NCBI GenBank assembly: GCA_037893245.1
Contig: JBAIAA010000120.1
Location: forward strand, 868,001-932,000
From: Crossaster papposus
Lineage: Eukaryota > Echinodermata > Asteroidea > Velatida > Solasteridae
Direction: 5' to 3'
Length of the DNA: 64,000 nt
Part shown: positions 31,269-43,029 of the stretch, piece after piece
How positions within the stretch are numbered: position 1 is the first letter of the stretch
Layout of the letters: each line of letters opens with the position of its first letter
The notes under the pieces: model-generated
What the model saw: the letters and a program-made list of their open reading frames with translations, nothing else
Told to the model about the DNA's origin: nothing
Databases searched by the model: none
Position numbers and translations under genes: made by a program

Positions 31269-32011
31269 TCGGGAACAACCAGCAAAAATAATTGTATTAT
31301 ACTTTAGCCAGAGATGGTGCAATCATTCTAGTCTGATGCAACAAGCTGAAACGATTTGGCTCGGTTGTATAGCGCCATCATGCGACGAGTAGTATATATG
31401 CGAGAGGGCGCCCTAGGTGGCAATCATATCACTCATTGATAATGTCTTTGTATACGAGTTATACACTATCCCAACAAAGAAAACAAACACCCCAACAAAC
31501 AAACAAACAAACACCCCTACTAATTTTACCCAGGAGGAAGAAGAACTAACAATCTAGTTTTCATATTAATTTTTTTTGTGCGATAATTCTTTATTATTAG
31601 GTGCTTGAATCTTTCAAAATGTAATTACAAACGAGTCTATTTAGCATGTACACATTTTCACACAATGCCACGTACATTTTTAACCATCAAAACCGTACTA
31701 TTTGGTTTTGTCTACCTAAACTTTCCAGCAAATTGCATTAATAACTAATTTGAATTTTTATAACAGCTCAACAAATTAAAATTACTCCGTCAGTATTTTG
31801 TGATCTCAGTCCGATCTCTTCCCTATAAAGTTATGGTTTATAACCGTGCATGCGCAATGTTCATGTGCAATTATTATTGCTATCATTCTGGTGCAAACAA
31901 TTGTTTTATCTCTATAAATTGTAGCCTTGTAAGCAGTGAATATAGAATCATTGTCTTAATTGTAAGTGTTACAAAGTCTCTCGTTAAGTAAATTCAAGAT
32001 AATTTGAGGCA

Positions 32012-33358
32012 CCCGTAAAACGGGGTGAATAGGGACAATTTTAGCAGTTAAAGCAGTGCACCGTTTTAACCACACGGCCAGTGCCAAAGATTATTGTGCT
32101 ATTTACTGTCCACTCGTGTTGACTTTGCATTGACAGCAAGAAGAAATCTCAGCAGTGTTGGATTAATTTTATATTTGTTTTTATTTGACTGTTCCTATTC
32201 ACCCCGACTCGGGGGTGATTAGGAACAAAGTATGAAATACTGTCACTGCTCCTAGTCTACCCCTAGCAGAGGGGGATAGGGACTCTAAGGTGTTTTTTTA
32301 AAACAACACAATGCCTGCAGAAGCATTTTAACAATTTATAAGAACTTTTAATGGTAAAGATCCACCTTTATAAATTTATAAAAGAATACAAAACTTCTTT
32401 GTACTTTATAGTAGCTTTTGTAGTATACTTCTGGCTTTGGAATGTTGGCACAATGGTTTTAAAGTTAAAAATAATAGAAAATAAACTCAGCTCTGTACTT
32501 CTGACTTTGGTACTTTGGCACAATGGTTTTAACAAAAGTAACAAACAAATATAATGAATAAAATTAAAACTGCTGCAAACTGCTTACTGGCTGGAATGAC
32601 CTGAAATATACAAATCAAATAAGTTAACTAACAAAAAGGTATGAATAGGAGTAATGTGGGGGGGGGGGGGGGGTGTTAGGGAAAAACCAAAGGAGTGAGA
32701 ACAAACACAAACAAACTCCTGGCAAGAAAAAAATCTGAAACAGATGACAAATTGGGGAACAAAATAGAAGTTAATCATTTCCTAGTTGGATGTTGAGCCC
32801 ACGTGATTGAATAGTCCTAAGACGATTTATCCAAACTTTCTCCCGGCTGAGGCGGACTGAGTCTCTCCGATGGCAAGTGATTCTATGCCCTGTAGAATTA
32901 TACCACAGATGTCAATCTGTATATAAATCTGTATATAAATCTGTCCCTATTCGCCCCGCTTGTTAAGCAAAAATCTGAAAATAAAAAAGAAAATTTAAAA
33001 AAAATATAAGGACTAATGCAAATGATTTTCTTCTCCAACTTCACATGCAAGACAATATTTGTGAGGTCTTGGATGTGAAATCTGATGGTTATCTCTAGTG
33101 GGTCCGAAGATAGATGCAAAGTTTTGACCACATCGCGATTTGAGACATATTTAAAGACGTCGGAATTTCTTCCATGCAGGGGTAGGAGTTAGTTGTTTCC
33201 CGTCTTGTGAGCCATGGTTGGACAGCTGTAGGCCTATTGTACATAAATAGAAGAAATGAGAAGGATCTGCATTATTACTTAGAAAAGAAAAAAATCAAAA
33301 AACTTTTCTGCTTTTTGTCCCTATTCACCTCTGTGTTCCTATTCACCTCGTTTTACGG
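32012..33358. mobile_element. Terminal-inverted-repeat DNA transposon, non-autonomous, 1347 bp
   Basis: Left end CCCGTAAAACGGGGTGAATA, right end complementary (CCTCGTTTTACGG), flanked by CA or GCA on both sides (2-3 bp duplication) inside GAGGCATTCGGG, which is uninterrupted elsewhere. The motif TCCCTATTCACC recurs in both orientations at about 32022, 32191, 32208, 32943, 33317 and 33335, including an imperfect palindrome at 32191-32226: subterminal repeats. A 70-75 bp tandem duplication lies near 32423-32533 (CTTTGG...GGCACAATGGTTTTAA) and a 16-bp G-run at 32658-32673. No long transposase frame. Superfamily not assigned. Confidence 0.82.
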
Positions 33359-33688
33359 CATTCAGGAAAAACAAAACCGTAAAATTCATGTTCCGACCTA
33401 GCTCAGTTGATTTCCAGAAGTTCGCGATAATGTACAATGCAAAAGCAACAGTGTTTTAACTTGATGTGCCATACGAGAAGTCTGAACGAGTGTCTGACAA
33501 CTTGTGTCGTTCAAATAAAGTTAGATGTACATGACTTGTATTATGCAGTCAGCAACTGATTTCAATCCTCCTTGAAGCAAGTTGAGAATGTGTTGTAGAG
33601 CTGACAGACTTTCTTGTCATCAGCTTGTTCTGTGGATTGGATGAGTTCCTAAAATTGCTTTGAATATGCCTTCTTTAACCGCGAAAGT

Positions 33689-34435
33689 CTACAGGTCGAA
33701 GAAGTTGCAGTTCTTCACGTATTTCCAATCAGTGTCGTCAGCCTCGTTGCTAGTCGCGCTGTTTAGCTGACAGACTTTCTTGTCGTACTCACCCTGCCAG
33801 AGATTGAAGGAGTGGCATCGAGGCTCTGCCCAGCACGCCCGGCCACACCCGATGACTCCCGAAGCCGTCATGTTCTTGATCTCGTGGTTGAGCAGACACT
33901 GGGGCGTGAAGCGCCCGTCGGCATCGGCCTGTAGGCAGTACGAGCGGTGAGAGACGCGCATCTCGCAGGCGACAAATTTGGCTTGAATACACGAGATGTC
34001 TCCCCAGTTCCCGTCAAACCTCTCCGCCATTCTGATGCAGTCTTCACCTGGATCTGTTTGCGGGTTTCCGTTGTACCAGTTGGTGAATTTTGGCTCACCT
34101 TGGACTCCAAGGCACGCCAGTTGGCCCGTGTTTTTAAAATCAGTACAGCCAATCCACAGTTCCAGATAGTCTTCGGAATTGCCAACAATCAGCTCCATCC
34201 GGGCCCTCATTTCCCGCCAGATGAAGTCGTGTTCTTCCTGCGAGTCAGGAACGACCAGGCTGCTCCCAGGCCGGTCACAGGCCTCCTTAGCTTGCCACCA
34301 ATCCATCCTGTCGGGCAGCAAGATGTAACAGGCGTCTTGCCAGGCCAACCAACCGGGAGGACAGACGGCTAGCAGGGTTTGAAATACCCCGACGGTCATC
34401 AAGATAAGAACGTTTGCAAGGCTGAAACCAAACAT
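33689..34435 (-). CDS. Secreted C-type lectin with C-terminal PAN/apple domain, 248 aa
   Basis: Intact, one codon longer than usual: a 3-bp insertion near 33787 gives QGEYDKK instead of QGDDKK in the PAN loop before C221. Leader MFGFSL; KEACDRP at 50-56; loop 1 NSEDYLEL; TDFKNTG at 98-104. Loop 2 is GNPQTDPGEDC, MAERFDG, WGDISCIQAKF. The NMT sequon replaces NLT at 188-190 and remains valid. D235 region reads DTDWKYVK. Its downstream spacer carries the 1.35-kb TIR element. Confidence 0.92.
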   Translation of the reverse strand: MFGFSLANVLILMTVGVFQTLLAVCPPGWLAWQDACYILLPDRMDWWQAKEACDRPGSSLVVPDSQEEHDFIWREMRARMELIVGNSEDYLELWIGCTDFKNTGQLACLGVQGEPKFTNWYNGNPQTDPGEDCIRMAERFDGNWGDISCIQAKFVACEMRVSHRSYCLQADADGRFTPQCLLNHEIKNMTASGVIGCGRACWAEPRCHSFNLWQGEYDKKVCQLNSATSNEADDTDWKYVKNCNFFDL

Positions 34436-34546
34436 CTTTATTCTTTTGTGGTTTACGATCGTTTCTCCGAATCCTTTAAAAATAATTGTGACATCAGATT
34501 CCTATCCCACCCTCTAGATCTGTCTCTTCCTTCAGGTATCTCTCAG

Positions 34547-34583
34547 GTCTGACATGCGTCTGGTATCTCACTCAATTATAAGC
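34547..34583 (-). promoter_or_regulatory. Core promoter, gene 33689-34435
   Basis: TATA in 34574-34583 and initiator at 34547-34553. In this copy the CRE-like site is altered (TGACATCAGATTCC). Confidence 0.6.
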
Positions 34584-35682
34584 GAACCTTTGGTGCTCCA
34601 ATCTTCTTCTGTTTGTTTCTTTTTGATTACAGGTTGCTTAGAGACGATTATTACCAGTTGTCGATTTCAGTTCCCGTGCGTGCGTATAATTAAGCAGTGG
34701 GTCCGGAAATTAAAAAAATTGAACAAAGAAAATCATAGTGAGACTAAGGCCGCCAGACTGAAGGCCTAATATAATAATATTGCTGGCGTAGACATTGTTT
34801 GATAGGTAATAAAAGCATGAAATCTGGCACAAAATCAGAGTATACCATTATTATGAGAAAGATATTTGCCTATAGGCTATGGCCCATTGCAGAATAGAAT
34901 AAATAGGTAGAATAGTAGAGTAACAATAATAGTAGATTATCGGGGGTGGGGGGGGGGGGGTGTTTTTCTCTGATTTGGTCTGCTGTCCTATAATGAAATG
35001 AGAACACGTCGGACCACCTTGTTGTTTGAAACAACAAATACCAACAGGGTAGGCGTACGCCAACAATGGACCGATCCGGATTTGACCATAAGCCCCGCCC
35101 ACCTTAGCAACGGCACGGCGACGCCATTGCCTCGGTAAAATCTCGTATTTTGGAAAGAGTGTTTTCTTGGGCCAATTAATAACTATTTTGCATTTTTTTA
35201 AATTCTTTTTATATCAGCTTAACAAAATTACTACGTCATTATTTTGTGATCTCCGATTGGTCGCTTCCCCAATAATAGTTTATAACCGCGCGTGCGCAAT
35301 GCTCAACTGTACATAATTATATTGCCAATTATATATAGCACCGTTATTTTTCTCTCCCCTCGCTATTGTAGATTTAAATTCTAATAACTAATCCACTGCA
35401 GGTAATTCTTGGCTGGCGATCTTTAAAAACATAATACGTTTTGTTGTATTGGGGAAGGGAATAGCCCTCAACGATCGACCGGAGTGGAATATAAATATTA
35501 TTGGTGCTGCATATACTGCATTTTACTCATATTTTGCAGTATTAGGTAACGTTAGATGTTGCAATTTTAAAACATTTCTTTGCCAAAATAAAAACAAAAT
35601 TGACAATTTATTTTCTTAAAGTTTGTCTTGAGTGTATAGTATTTTGCACCTCCCCTAAATAAGAAATTTAAAAAAAGAAAAA

Positions 35683-35787
35683 GGTGAGTGTCGAGTTGGC
35701 CCAGCGGCTTCGAACCCCAACTGTGAGTTGGAGCGGCGAGAGAATTTGCTTTAGTCTCATATTCGGACCACTGAGCTACGGCTCACC
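35683..35787 (-). ncRNA. tRNA-like Pol III cassette
   Basis: One change in the extra-arm stem (GTTGGAGCGG on plus) creates a mismatch; boxes intact. Confidence 0.5.
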
Positions 35788-36838
35788 TCGAGAACAACCA
35801 GCAAAAATAATTGAATTATACTTTAGCCAGAGACGGTGAAATCATTCTAGTCTGATGCAACAAGCTGAAAACATTAAGCTCGGTTGTATAGCGCCATCAT
35901 GCGACGAGTAGTTTATTTTTGAGAGAGGGCGCCCTAGGTGACAATCATATCACTCATTGATAATGTCTTTGTATACGAGTTATACACCATCCCAACAAAG
36001 AAAAAACACCCCAACAAACAAACAAACACCACCACTAATTTTACCCAGGAGGAAGAAGAACTAAGAATCTAGTTTTCATGATTTATTTTTTGTGCGATAA
36101 TTCTTTTTTATTAGGTGCTTGAATCTTTCAAAATGTAAAAACAAGTCTATTTAGCATGTACACATTTTCACACAATGCCACGTACATTTTTAACCATCAA
36201 AACCGTACTATTTGGTGTTGTCTACCTACACTTTCCAGCCAAATTGATTAATAAATAATTTGAATTGTTATAACAGCTCAACAAATTTAAATTACTCCGC
36301 CTCTATTTTGGGATCTCAGTCCGATCTCTTCCCTATAAAGTTATGGTTTATAACCGTGCATGCGCAATGTTCATGTGCAATTATTATTGCTATCATTCTG
36401 GTGCAAACTATTTTTTATCTCTGTAAATTGTAGCCTTGTAAACAGTGAATATAGAATCATTGTCTTAATTGTAAGTGTTTCAACGTCTCTCGTTGAGTAA
36501 ATAATTTGAGGCATTCGGGAAAAACAAAACCGGAAAATTCATGTTCCGACCTATAGCTCAGTTAATTTCTTGAAGTTCGCGATAATGTACAATGCAAAAG
36601 CAACAGTGTTTTAACTTGATGTGCCAAATGAGAAGTCTGAACGAGTGTCAACAAGTGTCGTTCAAAGAAAGTTAGATGTACATGGCTAGTATAAGCAGTC
36701 AGCAACTGATTTGAATCCTCCTCGAAGCAAGTTGAGAATGTGTTGTAGAGCTGACAGACTTTCTTGTCATCAGTTTGTTCTGGGGATTGGATGAGTTCTT
36801 TAAATTGTTTTGAATATGTCTTCTTTAACCGCGAAAGT

Positions 36839-37582
36839 TTACAGGTCGAAGAAGTTGCAGTTCTTCACGTATTTCCGATCAGTGTCGTCAGCCTCGTTGC
36901 TAGTCGCGCTGTTGAGCTGACAGACTTTCTTGTCGTCACCCTGCCAGAGATTGAAGGAGTGGCATCGAGGCTCTGCCCAGCACGCCCGGCCACACCCGAT
37001 GACTCCCGAAGCGGTCAGGTTCTTGATCTCGTGGTTGAGCAGACACTGGGGCGTGAAGCGCCCGTCGGCATCGGCTTGTAGGCAGTACGAGCGGTGAGAG
37101 ACGCGCATCTCGCAGGCGACAAATTTGGCTTGAATACACGGTTTGTCTCCCCAGTTCCCGTCATGCTTCTCCGCCATTCTGATGCAATCTTGGCCTGGAT
37201 CTGTTGGCGGTTTTCCGTTGTACCAGTTGGTGAATCGAGGCTCACCTTGGACTCCAAGGCACGCTAGTTGGCCCGTGTTTTCAAAATCAGTGCAGCCAAT
37301 CCACAGTTCCAGTTTGTCTTCGGAATTGCCGACAATCAGCTCCATCCGGGCCCTCATTTCCCGCCAGATGAAGTCGTGTTCTTCCTGCGAGTCAGGAACG
37401 ACCAGGCTGCTCCCAGGCCGGTCACAGACCTCCTTAGCTTGCCACCAATCCATCCTGTCGGGCAGCAAGATGTAACAGGCGTCTTGCCAGGCCAACCAAC
37501 CGGGAGGACAGACGGCTAACAGGGTTTGAACTACTCCGACGGTCATCAAGATAAGAACGTTTGCAAGGCTGAAAACAGACAT
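36839..37582 (-). CDS. Secreted C-type lectin with C-terminal PAN/apple domain, 247 aa (KPP loop type)
   Basis: Intact. Leader GVVQTLL; loop 1 NSEDKLEL; EPRF at 114-117; loop 2 GKPPTDPGQDC, MAEKHDG, WGDKPCIQAKF. The frame is open upstream to 37642 (20 more codons), but the leader-first start at 37582 is preferred. The identical loop 2 in four scattered units suggests gene conversion or a retained successful specificity. Confidence 0.92.
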   Translation of the reverse strand: MSVFSLANVLILMTVGVVQTLLAVCPPGWLAWQDACYILLPDRMDWWQAKEVCDRPGSSLVVPDSQEEHDFIWREMRARMELIVGNSEDKLELWIGCTDFENTGQLACLGVQGEPRFTNWYNGKPPTDPGQDCIRMAEKHDGNWGDKPCIQAKFVACEMRVSHRSYCLQADADGRFTPQCLLNHEIKNLTASGVIGCGRACWAEPRCHSFNLWQGDDKKVCQLNSATSNEADDTDRKYVKNCNFFDL

Positions 37583-37694
37583 CTTTATTCGTTGGCGGTT
37601 AACGATTGTTTCTCCGGATTCTTCAAAAAATAATTGTGACATAAGAAACCTATCTCACCCTCTAGATCTGTCTCTTCCTTCAGGTATCTCTCAG

Positions 37695-37731
37695 GTCTGA
37701 CATGCGTCTGGAATCTCACTCAATTATAAGC
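37695..37731 (-). promoter_or_regulatory. Core promoter, gene 36839-37582
   Basis: TATA in 37722-37731 and initiator at 37695-37701. The CRE-like site here reads TGACATAA. Confidence 0.6.
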
Positions 37732-38680
37732 GATCCTTAGGTGCTCTAATCTTCTTCTGTTTGTTTCTGTTTGATTACTGGTTGCTTAGAGACGATTATC
37801 ACCAGTTGTTGTCGATTTCAGTTCCCGCGATGCGTATAAATTATAAACAGTGGGCCCGGAAATTACATTTGAACAAATAATTCATATGATGATGAGAGAC
37901 CAAGGCCTCATTATAATAATATTACTGGTGTAAACACTGTTCGGTAGTTAATTGAAGCATGACATTTGTCACAAAATTTGATTATGGCATTTGAGAGCGA
38001 TATTTGTCTATAGGACCCATCGCAGACTTGTGTCCGTAATAATAATTATGGGTAGATAGTAGAATAACAACAATAGTAGAATATAAAATAATAGAATAGT
38101 AGAATAATAGAATAATAGTAAAATACCAATATCAAATTTGTGATGCGGAAGAAGAGTTTTCTAGGGCCAATTAATAACTATTTTGCATTTTTAAAATTCT
38201 TTTTATAACAGCTAAACAAAATTACTACGTCATTATTTTGTGATCTCCGATTGGTCGCTTCCCCAATATTATAGTTTATAACCGCGCGTGCGCAATGCTC
38301 AACTGTACATAATTATATTGCCAATTATATATAGCACCGTTATTTTTCCCTCCCCTCGCTATTGTAGATGTAAATTCTAATAACTAATCCACTGCAGGTA
38401 ATTCTTGGCTGGCGATCTTAAAAAACATAATACGTTTTGTTTTATTGGGGAAGGGAATAGCCCTCGCAACGATCGACCGGAGTGGAATATAAATATCATT
38501 GGTACTGCATACACTGCATTTTACTCATATTTTGCAGTATTAGGTAGCGTTAGATGTTGCAATTTCCAAACATTTCTTTGCCAAAATGAAAACAAAATTC
38601 ACAATTTATTTTCTTGAGGTTTGTCTTGAATGTATAGTATTTTGCACCTCCCCCCAAATAGGACATTTAAATAAGAAAAA

Positions 38681-38785
38681 GGTGAGTGTCGAGTTGGCCC
38701 AGCGGCTTCGAACCCCAACTGTGAGTTGGGGCGGCGAGAGAATTTGCTTTAGTCTCATATTCGGACCACTGAGCTACGGCTCACC
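38681..38785 (-). ncRNA. tRNA-like Pol III cassette
   Basis: Complete copy. A Helitron-type insertion begins 32 bp away on the upstream side (38817) and separates it from its usual 5' flank. Confidence 0.55.
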
Positions 38786-38816
38786 TCGAGAAGAACCAGC
38801 AAAAATAATTGAATTA

Positions 38817-39892
38817 CTAGGCGGTCACCCGGGGTTTGTCGGTTCTCGGGTTTGTAGCTACTTCCCTGGATGGATGGGGATTGTGGATACATGTTGACTC
38901 TATCATGGAGGTGCCAAATAAAAATGTTGAAAGAAACACATTCACAAATATGGTTAATGATACCTTTAAAATGGGAGATATTTGTGGGAGATGTATGACA
39001 TATTTGATGATGCAATAATTACATTTGCAAGACTTCAGGATAGATTACATTGGTTGTAACCAAAGTATTGTTCATGAAGCCTTGTGAGTTGGTTGGTTCT
39101 ACTTTCACATATATGTCATGAAATGCCCGAGCTCGTGAGAATGCTACATATAGCTGTCCGTGTGAAAACACTGGTGCTGGTAAATATATCAAGATTTAAA
39201 CATTCTGGCTATTTTATGTATTTTTTTAAGGACATCCATTGCAAGCATGTAAACATTGAAATCAGTATTGCGCAATACAGACATGAAACAGCCATATGAT
39301 ACAAATAACAACGACCAACAGCTCTAACTACCCCCCAGGGGATATCTGGGTGGCGATTGATAACAGCTGTGTTTGTTCTCTACCAAGGCCGCTCAAAGAG
39401 ATGTCAGAGACTTTTTTTGACAGCGGCTAAACACAAAGGGATCAGATTTCGATTTGTCTGCACAACTCTATGGCTTTTGGCCCAAACCATTATTTTGAAG
39501 GGATGTTTCACCCCCTGAATGACCTCCTGGGTTAGAATTTTTTTCCCCAGTCCATTAGCCCGATAGGACAAACTTTGAAAATTCGACCCTTAGACGACCT
39601 TTGACCCCGGAAGACCCGAAAAACGCTAACCCGTTTTATTTTTGCCACGCTCACCTCGCATCGAGCATTGCGATCACCGAGTTTAAGCACGATCCGACCA
39701 ACTTCAAAAAGGTGACCCCTAGATGACCTTTGACCTCGTACGCTCTAGCGAATGGAAACTGGTTCTTGCGGGGACCGAGCCGGACCCACCCACCGAGTTT
39801 GAACGCCGCACGACCCCGGGAAGGGGACGAAAAAGCGCGCACAGACACACAGACAGACAGACAGACAGAGAGTAGCGTATTATTATATAGGA
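38817..39892 (-). mobile_element. Helitron-type non-autonomous element, 1076 bp
   Basis: On the minus strand it begins TCCTATATAATAATACGC and ends GGGTGACCGCCTAG: the 5'-TC and 3'-CTRR (CTAG) ends of Helitrons. It sits between A (38816) and T (39893) with no target duplication; the empty sequence GAATTATACTTTAG is seen in other units. A GACA-repeat (39841-39870 region) lies near its 5' end. The 3' terminal 120 bp and 5' terminal 710 bp match the element at 49417, while about 200-250 bp in the middle differ. No Rep/helicase frame seen. Confidence 0.85.
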
Positions 39893-40918
39893 TACTTTAG
39901 CCAGAGATGGTGCAATCATTCTAGTCTGATGCAACAAGCTGAAAACGATTTAGCTCTGTTGTATAGCGCCATCTTGCGACGAGTAGTTTATTTATTCGAG
40001 AGGGCGCCCTACGTGGCTATCATGTCACCCATTGATAATGTCTTTGTATACGAGTTATACACCATCCCAACAAACAAACAAACACCCCAACAAACAAACA
40101 AACACCCCCACTAATTTTACCCAGGAGAAAGAAGAACTAAGAATCTAGTTTTCATGATTTATTTTTTGTGCGATAATTCTTTTTTATTAGGTGCTTGAAT
40201 CTTTCAAAATGTAATTACAAACAAGTCTATTTAGCATGTACACATTTTCACACAATGCCACGTACATTTTTAACCATCAAAACCGTACTATTTGGTTTTG
40301 TCTACCTAAAATTTCCAGCAAATTGCATTAATAACTAATTTGAATTTTTATAACAGCTTAACAAATTAAAATGACTCTGTCATTTTTGTGATCTATCTCT
40401 TCCCTATAAAGTTATGGTTTATAACCGCGCATGCGCAATGTTCATGTGCAATTATTATTGCTGTCTATCTAGTGCAAACTATTTTGTTATCTCTGTAAAT
40501 CGTAGCCTTGTAAGCAGTGAATATAGAATCATTGTCTTAATTGTAAGTGTTACAAAGTCTCTCGTTGAGTAAATTCAAAATAATTTGAGGCATTCGGGAA
40601 AAACAAAACCGGAAAATTCACGTTCCGACCTAGCTCAGTTGATTTCCAGAAGTTCGCGATAATGTACAATGCAAAAGCAACAGTGTTTTAACTTGATGTG
40701 CCAAACGAGAAGTCTGAACGAGTGTCAACAAGTGTCGTTCAAATAAAGTTAGATGTACATGGCTAGTATAAGCAGTCAGCAACTGATTTGAATCCTCCTT
40801 GAAGCAATTTGAGAATGTGTCGTAGAGCTGACAGACTTTCTTGTCATCAGCTTGTTCTGTGGATTGGGTGAGTTCTTAAAATTGCTTTGAATATGTCTTC
40901 TTGAACCGCTTTGAAAGT

Positions 40919-41662
40919 TTACAGATCGAAGAAGTTGCAGTTCTTCACGTATTTCCGATCAGTGTCGTCAGCCTCGTTGCTAGTCGCGCTGTTTAGCTGA
41001 CAGACTTTCTTGTCGTCACCCTGCCAGAGATTGAAGGAGTGGCATCGGGGCTCTGCCCAGCACGCCCGGCCACAGCCGATGACTCCCGAAGCCGTCAGGT
41101 TCTTGATCTCGTGGTTGAGCAGACACTGGGGCGTGAAGCGCCCGTCGGCATCGGCTTGTAGGCAGTACGAGCGGTGAGAGACGCTCATCTCGCAGGCGAC
41201 AAATTTGGCTTGAATACACGGGCTGTCTGCCCACTTCCCGTCATGCTTCTTCGCCATTTTGATGCAATCTTGACCTAGTTGTCTATGCGGGTTGCCGTTG
41301 TACCAATCGGTGAATTTTGGCTCACCTTGGACTCCAAGGCACGCCAGTTGGCCCGTGTTTTCAAAATCAGTGCAGCCAATCCACAGTTCCAGTTTGTTTG
41401 TGGAATTGCCGACAATCAGCTCCATCCGGGCCCTCATTTCCCGCCAGATGAAGTCGTGTTCTTCCTGCGAGTCAGGAACGACCAGGCTGCTCCCAGGCCG
41501 GTCACAGACCGCCTTAGCTTGCCACCAATCCATCCTGTCGGGCAGCAAGATGTAACAGGCGTCTTGCCAGACCAACCAGCCGGGAGGACAGACGGCTAGC
41601 AGGGTTTGAAATACCCCGACGGTCATCAAGATAAGAACGTTTGCAAGGCTGAAAACAGACAT
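40919..41662 (-). CDS. Secreted C-type lectin with C-terminal PAN/apple domain, 247 aa
   Basis: Intact. WLVWQ at 29-33; AKAVC at 49-53; loop 1 NSTNKLEL (sequon at N86). Loop 2 is FTDWYNGNP, HRQLGQDC, IKMAKKHDGKWADSPCIQAKF, with WAD at 144-146 as in the genes at 2425 and 11593. Linker SVSH. The frame is open upstream to 41710 (16 codons), but I place the start at 41662. Its 5' flank (CCTGATCCTTCCAAC on plus, then GTGTTTTCAG) and the upstream type II spacer match the gene at 2425-3168 closely. Confidence 0.92.
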   Translation of the reverse strand: MSVFSLANVLILMTVGVFQTLLAVCPPGWLVWQDACYILLPDRMDWWQAKAVCDRPGSSLVVPDSQEEHDFIWREMRARMELIVGNSTNKLELWIGCTDFENTGQLACLGVQGEPKFTDWYNGNPHRQLGQDCIKMAKKHDGKWADSPCIQAKFVACEMSVSHRSYCLQADADGRFTPQCLLNHEIKNLTASGVIGCGRACWAEPRCHSFNLWQGDDKKVCQLNSATSNEADDTDRKYVKNCNFFDL

Positions 41663-41768
41663 CTTTATTAGTTGGCGGTTAACGATTGTTTTTCCTGATC
41701 CTTCCAACAAAATTGTGTTTTCAGAAACTCACACTCTAGATCTGTCTCTTCCTTCAGGTATCTCTCAG

Positions 41769-41805
41769 GTCTGACATGCGTCTTGATTCTCACTAAATTA
41801 TAAGC
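41769..41805 (-). promoter_or_regulatory. Core promoter, gene 40919-41662
   Basis: TATA in 41796-41805 and initiator at 41769-41775. The 5' flank is the variant without TGACATCA (GTGTTTTCAG on plus). Confidence 0.6.
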
Positions 41806-42924
41806 GATCCTTTGGTGCTCCAATCTTCTTCTGTTTGTTTCTTTGTTATTACAGGTTGCTTAGAGACGATTATTACCAGTTGTCGATTTCAGTTCCCGCG
41901 CGTGTGTATAATTAAGCAGTGGGTCCGGAAATTAAAAAAATTGAACAAAGAAAATCATGGTGAGACTAAGGCCGCCAGACTAAGGCCTAATATAATAATA
42001 TTGCTGGCGTAGACATTGTTTGATAGGTAATAAAAGCATGAAATTTGGCACAAAATCAGAGTATACCATTATTATGAGAAAGATATTTGCCTACAGATAG
42101 GCTATGTCCCATTGCAGAATATAATAAATAGGTAGAATAGTAGAGTAACAATAATAGTAGATAATCGGGGGTTGGGGGGGGGGGGTGTTTTTCTCTGATT
42201 CGGTCTGCTGTCCTATAATGAAATGAGAACACGTCGGACCACCTTGTTGTTTGAAACAACAAATACCAACAGGGTACGCGTACGCCAACAATGGACCGAT
42301 CCGGATTTGACCATAAGCCCCGCCCACCTTGGCAACGGCACGGCGACGCCATTACCTCGGTGAAATCTCGTATTTTGGAAAGAGTGTTTTCTAGGGCCAA
42401 TTAATAACTATTTTGCATTTTTAAAATTCTTTTTATAGCAGCTCAACAAAATTACTACGTCATTATTTTGTGATCTCCGATTGTTCGCTTCCCCAATATT
42501 ATAGTTTATAATCGCGCGTGCGCAATGCTCAACTGTACATAATTATGTTGCTCTCAATTATATATAGCACCGTTGTTTTTCTCTCCCCTCGCTATCGTAG
42601 AGGTAAAGTCTAATAACTAAAATCCACTGCAGGTAATTCTTGGCTGGCGATCTTTAAAAATAAATAAAACGTGTTGTTTTATTGGGGAAAGGCTAGGAAT
42701 AGCCCTCAACGATCGACCGGCCGGAGTGGAATATCAATATTTTTGGTACTGCATAATACCGCATTTTACTCATATTTTGCAGTATTAGGTAACGTTAGAT
42801 GTTGCAATTTCAAAACATTTCTTTGCCAAAATAAAAACAAAGTTGACAATTTATTTTCTTGATGTTTGTCTTGAGTGTATAGTATTTTGCACCTCCCCAT
42901 AATAAGAAATTTGAAAAAGAAAAA

Positions 42925-43029
42925 GGTGAGTGTCGAGTTGGCCCAGCGGCTTCGAACCCCAACTGTGAGTTGGGGCGGCGAGAGAATTTGCTTTAGTCTC
43001 ATATTCGGACCACTGAGCTACGGCTCACC
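42925..43029 (-). ncRNA. tRNA-like Pol III cassette
   Basis: Complete copy; boxes, hairpin and T5 terminator present. Confidence 0.55.

Larger units (their letters stand above)
30061..33688. repeat. Intergenic spacer, type I, with TIR transposon
   Basis: Minisatellite about 30555-30600, segment A 30645-30818, Pol III cassette, microsatellite about 31470-31518, segment B 31728-31896, TIR element 32012-33358. No gene seen outside the element. Confidence 0.85.
34436..36838. repeat. Intergenic spacer, type II (poly-G)
   Basis: G-run 34942-34960, type II module to about 35150, segment A 35172-35343 (with a short deletion, ATATTGCCAATTATA), Pol III cassette, microsatellite about 35995-36030, segment B 36239-36406. 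No gene seen. Confidence 0.83.
37583..40918. repeat. Intergenic spacer, type I, with Helitron-type element
   Basis: Minisatellite about 38060-38115, segment A 38167-38339, Pol III cassette, Helitron-type insertion 38817-39892, microsatellite about 40068-40105, segment B 40318-40476. No gene seen. Confidence 0.85.

Noticed and set aside
39651-39848. Frame MSVRAFSSPSRGRAAFKL in both Helitron-type elements
   Set aside because: Short and confined to the non-autonomous element; no Rep, helicase or other known domain.
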